Of a stretch of 5,645 nucleotides of DNA, positions 1-4,888 are shown one piece after another; within the stretch, counting starts at the first letter, position 1; every line of letters starts with the position of its first letter. The notes beneath the pieces were generated by a model that saw only the letters and a program-made list of their open reading frames with translations, was not told the DNA's origin and searched no databases. A program made the position numbers and the translations under genes. Source of the DNA: Candidatus Atribacteria bacterium 1244-E10-H5-B2 (GTDB taxonomy: Bacteria; Atribacterota; JS1; SB-45; 34-128); contig NMQN01000418.1 of assembly GCA_003575245.1 (NCBI GenBank), forward strand, positions 1-5,645, read 5' to 3'.

Positions 1-609
1 GTGCGGGGGATTTTACCTATCGCCTTAATCTTGGCTTCTTTAGCTTCTTTGGTCTTGGGAATGGGGGTACCTACTACCGCTAACTACATTATAATGGCTA
101 CTTTGATTGCCCCGGCTTTAATCAGATTAATGGCTGAAAATACTCATCTTATCCTGCCCCATATGTTCGTTTTTTATTATGGTATATTGGCCGATATTAC
201 TCCACCGGTAATGTTAGCAGTATTTGCCGGAGCAGCAATAGCCAAAGCTCCGGCAATGAAAGTAGGAATAGAATCTACTAAATTAGCTATTCCAGGATAT
301 ACATTACCTTTTATGTTTATATTTCACCCTGAGCTAATTTCCTGGAATTTTACTCCAGATTTGAATTTGGTTAAATTAGGATTTTTCTTATTATTGGCAG
401 CAGCAATGTCGATTGGTATAGCTGGAGGTATGCAGGGTTACCTGATTAGAGAGACTAAATTTTATGAAAGAATGATGCTCTTAGCAGGTTCTTTTATGAT
501 AATACCAGCAAGTTATATAATGAATCTATTGGGGTTGGCATTAATTGGAATTACTTTACTATCCCAAATTTTACTTAGAAAACAGAAGGCGATAGCTTTG
601 GAAGAATAG
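1..609 (+). CDS. TRAP transporter fused permease (4TM/12TM, TAXI-type), C-terminal part
   Basis: This is the C-terminal 202 residues of a membrane permease of the tripartite ATP-independent periplasmic (TRAP) family. These permeases use an ion gradient to import a solute delivered by a periplasmic binding protein. What is visible is the family signature LGMGVPTTANYI (about residues 19-30) followed by PHMFVFYYGILADITPPV (53-70) and an AGAAIAKAP segment (77-84). These are typical of the large-subunit (DctM-like) half of fused 4TM/12TM permeases that pair with TAXI-type binding proteins. Around six to seven hydrophobic segments can be seen, the last near residues 174-192, before a short charged tail. 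Fused members are usually over 600 residues, so about two thirds lies upstream. The GTG at position 1 is almost certainly an internal valine codon, not the start. The substrate cannot be read from this part; TAXI systems are known for glutamate, 2-oxoglutarate and other carboxylates. No hairpin terminator directly follows the stop codon. Confidence 0.88.
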   Translation: MRGILPIALILASLASLVLGMGVPTTANYIIMATLIAPALIRLMAENTHLILPHMFVFYYGILADITPPVMLAVFAGAAIAKAPAMKVGIESTKLAIPGYTLPFMFIFHPELISWNFTPDLNLVKLGFFLLLAAAMSIGIAGGMQGYLIRETKFYERMMLLAGSFMIIPASYIMNLLGLALIGITLLSQILLRKQKAIALEE

Positions 610-621
610 CTGAATAAAAAG

Positions 622-758
622 CGTATCTCGTATCTCGTGAATCGTATCTCATAAAATAATAGTCGTTAGTGAATAGTATTTAGTATTTAGTAAAGAAAAT
701 TGAAGACAGAAGTCAGGAATCAGAATGTTATTAGCGTTTAGCGTAGAGCGTATAGGAA
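622..758. repeat. Degenerate heptanucleotide (7-bp-period) repeat blocks, left cluster
   Basis: Four consecutive blocks each repeat with a 7-bp period but with a different unit. Positions 622-649 are four units of CGTATCT (the third reads CGTGAAT). Positions 660-694 are five units beginning TAGT (consensus TAGTNNN, two being TAGTATT). Positions 702-729 are four units beginning G(A/G)A (GAAGACA, GAAGTCA and relatives). Positions 731-758 start with two exact TTAGCGT units followed by AGAGCGT and a decayed copy. Stop codons in all frames and the low complexity argue against coding. Similar 7-bp short tandemly repeated repetitive sequences are known from heterocystous cyanobacteria and also occur in intergenic regions of other genomes. 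Their role is unknown and they may simply arise by replication slippage. Confidence 0.75.
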
Positions 759-837
759 GAAAACAAAAGCGTATAGCCATAACTTAAAATTTGAAATTAA
801 GATAAAACTGATAATAACTAATTAGTGGTTATGTAGT

Positions 838-871
838 AAAAAAAAGTAGGGGCGTATTGCAATACGCCCCT
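838..871 (-). terminator. Possible intrinsic terminator on the minus strand
   Basis: Read on the minus strand, the palindrome stem at 849-870 is followed by TAC and then eight T residues (complement of the A-run 838-845), which is the form of a rho-independent terminator. On the + strand the stem is followed by TTGTCACT, with no useful T-run, so it would be a poor terminator for the upstream transporter transcript. No gene on the minus strand ends here within the window, so the terminator reading may be incidental to a repeat element. It could limit antisense transcription into the transporter gene. Confidence 0.3.
849..870. repeat. Perfect 22-bp GC-rich palindrome
   Basis: The sequence from 849 to 870 is identical to its own reverse complement: GGGGCGTAT, then TGCA centred at 859/860 with its flanks, then ATACGCCCC. 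As RNA it would fold into a 9-bp stem (10 bp counting A848 with T871) closed by a TGCA tetraloop. It is strikingly GC-rich against its surroundings. Palindromes of this style (GGGGCG...CGCCCC) are common as dispersed intergenic repeats in many bacteria, so a REP/MITE-like element is a reasonable reading. Whether it recurs elsewhere in this genome cannot be seen here. Confidence 0.8.
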
Positions 872-874
872 TGT

Positions 875-942
875 CACTATATACTGTCCTGCTATCCGCT
901 CATAATATTCTGTCTTCTGGCTCCTGAATACTGGATTCCTAA
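875..942. repeat. Degenerate heptanucleotide repeat, right cluster
   Basis: Positions 908-942 are five 7-bp units of the type TTCTGNN (TTCTGTC, TTCTGGC, then TCCTGAA, TACTGGA and TTCCTAA as decayed copies). Positions 875-903 show a weaker 7-bp rhythm (CACTATA, TACTGTC, one extra base, TGCTATC, CGCTCAT). The units at 908-942 are the reverse complement of the GAAGACA/GAAGTCA family at 702-729. For example, TCTGTCTTC at 909-917 is the exact complement of 702-710. The two clusters therefore form a loose inverted pair around the central palindrome. Confidence 0.65.
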
Positions 943-979
943 CTAATTATTATTTTTTTTAAAAAAAGAAAAATTATTA

Positions 980-1007
980 TTGATTTTTTAAAAATATATG
1001 TTATTCT
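980..1007 (+). promoter_or_regulatory. Candidate sigma-70-type promoter for the gntR-kor operon
   Basis: A possible -35 box TTGATT (980-985) and -10 box TATTCT (1002-1007) are separated by 16 bp. Each matches the consensus at four of six positions. Just upstream lie A/T tracts (eight T and seven A at 953-967, then 969-973) that could act as an UP element or bend the DNA; another tract (984-994) falls within the promoter. Start of transcription would be near 1014, giving a leader of about 65 nt that carries the 8-bp repeats. A second -10-like TATATT (1055-1060) exists but has no -35 partner and would leave the ribosome site outside the transcript. In such AT-rich sequence chance matches are frequent. 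Confidence 0.3.
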
Positions 1008-1019
1008 TAATAAAGACCA

Positions 1020-1043
1020 GTCCATTAGTCCATTAGTCCAATA
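1020..1043 (+). promoter_or_regulatory. Three 8-bp direct repeats (GTCCATTA), possible operator
   Basis: GTCCATTA occurs twice exactly and once as GTCCAATA, head to tail with no spacer, ending 34 nt before the gntR start codon. The 8-bp period differs from the 7-bp period of the repeats further upstream. The position, just downstream of the candidate promoter, suits a binding site for an autoregulating repressor. GntR-family operators are more often inverted repeats, so this could equally be another slippage product with no regulatory role. Confidence 0.35.
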
Positions 1044-1077
1044 ACCTACAATAATATATTAAAAGGAAAACTCGTAT

Positions 1078-2076
1078 ATGAAAATTGAGATCGATAAAAA
1101 AAGCGGAATTCCTTTATATCTTCAGATAAAACATCAGATTAAGAAATTATTAGAAAATGGTAATTTGGAGGAAGGGGAACAACTACCTACTGAAAGAGAT
1201 TTATCAGAAAGCTTGCAAATTAGCAGAAATACAGTAAGCATGGCCTACAAAGAATTAGTATTGGAGAATATAATACTATCCATCCCGGGGCGGGGAACTT
1301 TTTCTAATCCGAAAACCTTTAAATTTACCAAATCTAAAATGAATAATAATCTATTAAAAATAGAAGAGATTATTGATGTTACTATTAATGAAGCCCTGGA
1401 GTTAAATTTTGAGTTAGACGAGTTCAAAAAAATAGTAAATAAGAGAATAGAAGAAAAAGAAAAATTATTACAAAATATTAATATCGCTTTTATAGAATGT
1501 AATTATGAACAACTATATTTTTTTTCCAAAGGGATAGAATTAGGAACCGGTATTTCCATAATTCCTATATTAATAGATGAGATCTATAAAGAATCAGATA
1601 TTTTTAGAGAAAGAATCAAATCTATAGATTTAGTGGTTACTACTTTTTTTCATTATGATGAAGTTAAAAAAATTCTTGTCGATCAAAAACAGAGGGTTCT
1701 CGCCATCGCTCTAGATCCTCTAATGGAAACCATGGTAAACATTGCTCATTTATCTTCTAAAAATAAAAGAATTGGTTTGGTATGTATTACCGATAAGTTT
1801 GCCCAGAGAGTTTTCCAATCTATAAAACAGGCAGGAATAAAATTCTCAAGTCTTAAATTTACCATCTCTCATGATAAAGATGAAGTAGAGAAATTTTTAA
1901 TTAACACAGATATTGTGATAACTTCTCCTGGAAGAAAGAAAGAAGTAGAAAAATTAATTTCTCCCCAAATTCCCCTCATTGAGTTTGTTTATATTCCCGA
2001 TAAAGGTTCTATGAGTATGTTAAAATTAGCCATTTTAGATATTAAAAGAGAAGGAGGCATATTAGAAAATATATGA
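1078..2076 (+). CDS. GntR-family transcriptional regulator with unusual C-terminal sensor domain
   Basis: A 332-residue DNA-binding regulator. Residues 1-78 form a clear GntR winged helix: IPLYLQIKHQIKKLL near 11-25, the recognition region LPTERDLSESLQISRNTV (36-53), and the wing ending GRGTFS (71-76). A charged, helical linker (about 88-133) leads to an alpha/beta domain (about 134-320). That domain has alternating strands such as INIAFIE (134-140), SIDLVVTTF (182-190), RIGLVCI (231-237) and TDIVITSP (277-284), reminiscent of a two-lobed, Rossmann-like ligand-binding fold. I cannot match it to the FCD, UTRA or aminotransferase (MocR) GntR types. A LacI-like domain as in AraR would be longer. 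The ATG at 1078 is preceded by AAAGGA (1062-1067). The stop overlaps the korD start as ATGA, so regulator and enzyme are probably co-expressed. Control of the kor operon, perhaps in response to a 2-oxoacid or acyl-CoA-related ligand, is inference. Confidence 0.85.
   Translation: MKIEIDKKSGIPLYLQIKHQIKKLLENGNLEEGEQLPTERDLSESLQISRNTVSMAYKELVLENIILSIPGRGTFSNPKTFKFTKSKMNNNLLKIEEIIDVTINEALELNFELDEFKKIVNKRIEEKEKLLQNINIAFIECNYEQLYFFSKGIELGTGISIIPILIDEIYKESDIFRERIKSIDLVVTTFFHYDEVKKILVDQKQRVLAIALDPLMETMVNIAHLSSKNKRIGLVCITDKFAQRVFQSIKQAGIKFSSLKFTISHDKDEVEKFLINTDIVITSPGRKKEVEKLISPQIPLIEFVYIPDKGSMSMLKLAILDIKREGGILENI
2051..2057 (+). promoter_or_regulatory. Ribosome binding site for korD with long spacing
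   Basis: AAGGAGG inside the end of gntR is a near-perfect Shine-Dalgarno sequence, but it lies 15 nt before the korD ATG at 2073, longer than the usual 5-10 nt. No ATG, GTG or TTG in the korD frame lies closer. Re-initiation through the ATGA overlap with gntR may therefore matter for korD translation. Confidence 0.55.
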
Positions 2077-2315
2077 AGCAAAAAAAAATATTAGCAGTTT
2101 ATCAAAACAATTCAGTAAAGATATCAGTTCGCAGAGAATGGTGTAAATCATGTGGTATCTGTATTGAATTTTGCCCCAAAGATGTATTAGTTCCTGATGA
2201 TCAAGAGAAGCCTATCCCTGAAAATATTGATGCTTGTATAAAATGCGGCCTTTGTGAATTGAGATGCCCAGATTTTGCTATTACAGTAGAAGGAGTGGAA
2301 GGAAAAGATGAATAA
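2073..2315 (+). CDS. korD: 2-oxoacid:ferredoxin oxidoreductase delta subunit, 2x[4Fe-4S] ferredoxin
   Basis: An 80-residue bacterial-type ferredoxin that passes electrons from the catalytic subunits of the 2-oxoacid oxidoreductase to free ferredoxin. Two CxxCxxCxxxCP motifs are intact: Cys24, 27, 30 and 34 (CKSCGICIEFCP) and Cys55, 58, 61 and 65 (CIKCGLCELRCP), which together bind two [4Fe-4S] clusters. The short basic N-terminus and acidic C-terminal tail are normal for KorD/OorD. It starts within the gntR stop codon (ATGA) and its last 8 nt overlap korA. The position directly before korA gives the D-A-B-C order common for this enzyme. Taken alone, the sequence could be a PorD or VorD; the neighbours favour korD. 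Confidence 0.9.
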   Translation: MKQKKILAVYQNNSVKISVRREWCKSCGICIEFCPKDVLVPDDQEKPIPENIDACIKCGLCELRCPDFAITVEGVEGKDE

Positions 2316-3456
2316 ATTAAAAGGGAACATAAAATTGTTACAAGGAAATGAAGCCTGTGCTGAAGGAGCATTATTAGCCGGAGTTAAATTTTTCGCCGGT
2401 TATCCCATAACCCCCTCTTCAGAAATAGCTGAAAATATGGCTCGTAAATTACCTAAAATTGGTGGAAAATTTATACAAATGGAGGATGAAATTGCCAGTA
2501 TGGCAGCAGTAATTGGAGCTTCTATAGCAGGACTAAAATCTCTGACTGCTACTTCGGGACCTGGAATGTGCTTAAAACAGGAAAATTTAGGTTTCGCCAT
2601 TATTAATGAAATACCCTGCGTGGTGGTTAATGCTCAAAGAGGAGGGCCGAGTACCGGTTCACCCACTAAACCATCTCAGGGTGATATGATGCAAGCAAGA
2701 TGGGGAACTCATGGAGATCACCCCATTATTGCCCTCGCTCCTTCCACCGTTAATGAGATACTTACCTTAACTATCAAAGCATTTAATTTTAGTGAAAAAT
2801 ATAGGACTCCGGTTATTTTACTCCTTGACGAAGTAATTGCCCATATGCGGGAAAAGGTAGAGATACCTGCTCCGGAAGATGTAGAAGTGATAAACAGAAA
2901 AAAACCCACTGTTCCCCCTGAAGAGTATTCACCCTTTAAACCAGACGAAGACGGAGTTCCTAGTATGGCCAACTTTGGAGAAGGATATCGTTATCACATA
3001 ACCGGTTTAATTCATAATGATAAAGGCTTACCTACTGCTAACTCCAAAGAAATAGATGCGTTCATAAGGCGTTTACATAATAAGATTCAGAGGAATATTA
3101 AAGATATAATAATTAACGAAAAATATTCTTTAGATGATGCCAAAATTGTATTAATTGCTTATGGTTCAGTAGCAAGAGCTGCTGAGAGAACGGTAAAATT
3201 AGCTCGAGAAGAAGGGTTAAAAGTAGGTTTATTAAAATTATTAACTATTTGGCCTTTCTGTTTTGAAGAAGTAAATAGTTTGGCTCGAAAGGTAGATTTA
3301 ATTATAGTTCCGGAAATGAATTTAGGCCAAATGGTTTTAGAAGTAGAAAGAGCTGCTCAAGGAAAATGTCGGGTTGTACATTATGGCCGGGTAGATGGTG
3401 AGTTAATTAATCCTATAGAGATATTAAGGAAGATTCGGGAGGAAATGAGGAAATGA
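2308..3456 (+). CDS. korA: 2-oxoacid:ferredoxin oxidoreductase alpha subunit (2-oxoglutarate type)
   Basis: A 382-residue catalytic alpha subunit. Together with KorB it converts a 2-oxoacid plus CoA into acyl-CoA and CO2, reducing ferredoxin, in the cytoplasm. The pyrimidine-binding domain (about 13-190) carries GYPITPSSEI (31-40), whose YPITP loop is the family hallmark. It also carries QMEDEIAS (57-64), TSGPG (82-86) and QRGGPSTGSPTKPSQGD (110-126). Domain II follows (about 278-375), with VLIAYGSVARAA (281-292) and VPEMNLGQM (334-342). The linker GYRYHITGLIHNDKGLPT (226-243) is also typical of KorA. The length suits the short form without a fused gamma domain. SGPGMCLKQE replaces the more usual SGPGFSLMQE, a mild variation. 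The AAGGA site (2299-2303) precedes the ATG. The stop overlaps korB as ATGA. Substrate choice between 2-oxoglutarate and branched-chain 2-oxoacids cannot be settled from motifs. Confidence 0.9.
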   Translation: MNKLKGNIKLLQGNEACAEGALLAGVKFFAGYPITPSSEIAENMARKLPKIGGKFIQMEDEIASMAAVIGASIAGLKSLTATSGPGMCLKQENLGFAIINEIPCVVVNAQRGGPSTGSPTKPSQGDMMQARWGTHGDHPIIALAPSTVNEILTLTIKAFNFSEKYRTPVILLLDEVIAHMREKVEIPAPEDVEVINRKKPTVPPEEYSPFKPDEDGVPSMANFGEGYRYHITGLIHNDKGLPTANSKEIDAFIRRLHNKIQRNIKDIIINEKYSLDDAKIVLIAYGSVARAAERTVKLAREEGLKVGLLKLLTIWPFCFEEVNSLARKVDLIIVPEMNLGQMVLEVERAAQGKCRVVHYGRVDGELINPIEILRKIREEMRK

Positions 3457-4280
3457 AGACGGTGATTAATAATTATATTAGAGAAGAGATGTTTCCCAAT
3501 ATATGGTGTCCAGGATGTGGAAACGGCATTGTATTGGGTGCTATTATACGAGCTATAGATGATTTAAATTGGGATAAAGATAGAATTGTAGCGGTTTCTG
3601 GTATAGGTTGCTCCAGCCGAATTACTGGTTATGTAGATTTTTGTACTATGAATACTACTCACGGAAGGGCTTTGCCTTTTGCTACTGGTATAAAAATGGC
3701 TAATCCTGATCTAAAAGTAATAGTAGTTATGGGAGATGGAGATTGTTCAGCTATCGGAGGAAACCATTTTATCCACGCCGCCCGACGTAATATCGATTTA
3801 ACCGCTATAATTATTAATAATATGATATATGGAATGACCGGAGGACAATATTCCCCTCTTACTCCAACCGATAAATTTGGTTCTACTGCGCCCTATGGAA
3901 ACATAGATCAAACTTTTGATTTAGCTGAACTAGCGATTGCAGCTGGAGCAAGTTACGTAGCCCGAGGAACAGTTTACGATGTTCGACAATCAACATCTTT
4001 GATAAAAAAAGCTTTAGATAAAAAAGGATTTTCAGTAGTAGAGATAATATCTGATTGCCCTATATCTTACGGCAAGATGAACAAAATGAAATCAACGGTA
4101 GATATGCTAAAGTGGATAAAAGATATAAGTGTTTCCAAAAAAGTATGGGAAGGACTTTCTCCTGATGAAAAGAAGGGAAAATATGCTATGGGTGAATTTT
4201 TAGACAAAGATAGACCAGACTATACTGAACGATATAAAGAGATTATCAAAAAAGCTCAGGAAACGGGAGGCAATAAATAA
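3453..4280 (+). CDS. korB: 2-oxoacid:ferredoxin oxidoreductase beta subunit (thiamine diphosphate binding)
   Basis: A 275-residue beta subunit that holds thiamine diphosphate and the proximal [4Fe-4S] cluster of the oxidoreductase. WCPGCGNG (18-25) supplies Cys19 and Cys22. GIGCSSR gives Cys53 and SDCPISYG gives Cys202, completing the expected four cluster ligands. The diphosphate/Mg-binding motif starts at GDGD (95-98) and ends with INNMIYGMTGGQ (121-132), the normal spacing. TMNTTHGRALPFATGIKMA (65-83) and SPLTPTD...PYGN (134-150) are typical of KorB-like proteins. The C-terminal 45 residues, rich in Lys, Asp and Glu, are also usual for this group. GGGAGG (3437-3442) lies 10 nt before the ATG. 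The stop shares one base with the korC start (TAATG). Together with korA this is a complete catalytic pair, with no missing key residue seen. Confidence 0.92.
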   Translation: MKTVINNYIREEMFPNIWCPGCGNGIVLGAIIRAIDDLNWDKDRIVAVSGIGCSSRITGYVDFCTMNTTHGRALPFATGIKMANPDLKVIVVMGDGDCSAIGGNHFIHAARRNIDLTAIIINNMIYGMTGGQYSPLTPTDKFGSTAPYGNIDQTFDLAELAIAAGASYVARGTVYDVRQSTSLIKKALDKKGFSVVEIISDCPISYGKMNKMKSTVDMLKWIKDISVSKKVWEGLSPDEKKGKYAMGEFLDKDRPDYTERYKEIIKKAQETGGNK

Positions 4281-4846
4281 TGAAAGAAAGAATTGAAATG
4301 TGTTTAAGTGGGTCTGGAGGCCAAGGACTAATTTTAGCTGGCATAATTTTAGCCGAAGCAGCTGGTATATATGATGGAAAAGAAGCTGTTCAAACCCAGT
4401 CTTACGGACCAGAAGCCCGAGGAGGAGCAAGTAGATCAGAAGTGATTATAAGTAATGATTCTATAGATTATCCTAAAGTTATAAACGCAGATATTCTTTT
4501 AGCTCTAACTCAGTCTGCTTGTGATAAATATGTCAAAAATCTAAGTAAAGATGGTATCTTGGTTGCTGATTCTACATTAATAAAAGAGGTTCCTACCATC
4601 TTAAATAAAATATATTTATTTCCCATTGCTGAAACAGCTCAAAAAAAATTCAGAACAAAATTAGTAACCAATATTATTTCTTTAGGAATAATTGTAGGCT
4701 TAACTGGAGTGGTTTCCCGAGAAGCTATTCAAAAGGCAGTGGGTTCTAAGGTTCCAGTTAAAGTAAAGGAAGTAAACAAAAAAGCATTACTCTTGGGATT
4801 AGATATTGCGAAAGGTTTAAAAGCAAAGAGACGGGAAAGCAAGTAA
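4280..4846 (+). CDS. korC: 2-oxoacid:ferredoxin oxidoreductase gamma subunit
   Basis: A 188-residue gamma subunit, which in this family contributes to the CoA-binding part of the complex. LSGSGGQGLILAG (9-21) is the glycine-rich family signature, and QTQSYGPEARGGASRSEV (38-55) is the second conserved block. The hydrophobic segment after TN (130-131), NIISLGIIVGLTG, is also typical. The length matches stand-alone KorC/VorC/PorC gamma subunits. A GGGAGG site (4265-4270) lies 9 nt upstream, and the ATG overlaps the korB stop by one base, so translation is probably coupled. The basic tail KAKRRESK is unremarkable. The gene completes a four-subunit enzyme, with all subunits next to one another and intact. 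Confidence 0.9.
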   Translation: MKERIEMCLSGSGGQGLILAGIILAEAAGIYDGKEAVQTQSYGPEARGGASRSEVIISNDSIDYPKVINADILLALTQSACDKYVKNLSKDGILVADSTLIKEVPTILNKIYLFPIAETAQKKFRTKLVTNIISLGIIVGLTGVVSREAIQKAVGSKVPVKVKEVNKKALLLGLDIAKGLKAKRRESK

Positions 4847-4870
4847 AAAGAAAAAGAAAAATTTGTGAAA

Positions 4871-4884
4871 AAGGAGACTAAGGA
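4871..4884 (+). promoter_or_regulatory. Ribosome binding sites deciding the acetate kinase start
   Basis: AAGGAG (4871-4876) and a second AAGGA (4880-4884) precede the ATG at 4889 by 12 and 4 nt. An in-frame GTG at 4865 would add eight residues but lies upstream of both sites. With the ATG start, residue numbering coincides with that of the well-studied Methanosarcina thermophila acetate kinase. The 42-nt gap after korC (4847-4888) is purine-rich and has no hairpin, so read-through from korC is likely. Confidence 0.6.
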
Positions 4885-4888
4885 TAAA

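Larger units (their letters stand above)
815..949 (+). repeat. 10-bp direct repeat TAACTAATTA flanking the palindrome segment
   Basis: TAACTAATTA occurs exactly at 815-824 and again at 940-949. It brackets about 115 bp that contain the A-tract, the GC-rich palindrome and the right-hand 7-bp repeats. A direct repeat of this size around a palindromic element could be a target-site duplication left by a small inserted element. The repeat is AT-only apart from one C, however, so chance occurrence in this AT-rich background is quite possible. The first copy overlaps a 10-bp palindrome, ACTAATTAGT, at 817-826. Confidence 0.3.
610..1077. other. 468-nt non-coding region rich in short repeats
   Basis: No coding sequence or RNA gene is recognisable here on either strand. 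The stretch is AT-rich and separates the transporter gene from the gntR-kor operon. From left to right it holds blocks of 7-bp-periodic sequence (622-758), a plain AT-rich segment (759-837), an A-tract with a perfect GC-rich palindrome (838-870), more 7-bp-periodic sequence (875-942), an A/T-tract region with a possible promoter (945-1007), three 8-bp repeats (1020-1043) and a purine-rich ribosome site before the ATG at 1078. Each part is described in its own entry. Confidence 0.85.

Noticed and set aside
1..3. GTG at the window start as the start codon of a 202-residue protein
   Set aside because: The visible protein begins inside the conserved TRAP large-subunit region; fused permeases are more than three times longer, so this is an internal valine codon.
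814..832. Small inverted repeat ATAAC/GTTAT around ACTAATTAGT
   Set aside because: The stem is short and AT-only in the core, expected by chance in such AT-rich DNA.
849..870. Palindrome as the + strand terminator of the transporter gene
   Set aside because: No T-run follows it on the + strand and it lies 240 nt after the stop; the T-run is on the minus strand.
622..942. CRISPR-like array
   Set aside because: Units are only 7 bp, tandem without spacers, and change sequence between blocks.
1245..1427. Minus-strand open frame of 60 codons inside gntR
   Set aside because: It mirrors the coding frame of gntR, has no ribosome site and no recognisable protein features.
2400..2972. Two minus-strand open frames opposite korA (2400-2600 and 2718-2972)
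   Set aside because: They lie antisense to a strongly conserved catalytic subunit and their translations look like low-complexity shadows.
4200..4430. Minus-strand open frame across the korB/korC junction
   Set aside because: It overlaps two conserved genes and its Leu/Phe-rich product fits complement of Lys/Glu-rich coding sequence.
2308..4846. Pyruvate:ferredoxin oxidoreductase (porDABG) instead of kor
   Set aside because: QRGGPSTG...PTKPSQGD in alpha, WCPGCGNG and MTGGQYSPLTP in beta, and the D-A-B-C order fit the Kor/Vor group better; activity on pyruvate cannot be excluded from sequence.
4847..4888. Terminator or separate promoter between korC and ackA
   Set aside because: The gap is purine-rich with no inverted repeat, and no convincing -35/-10 pair is present.
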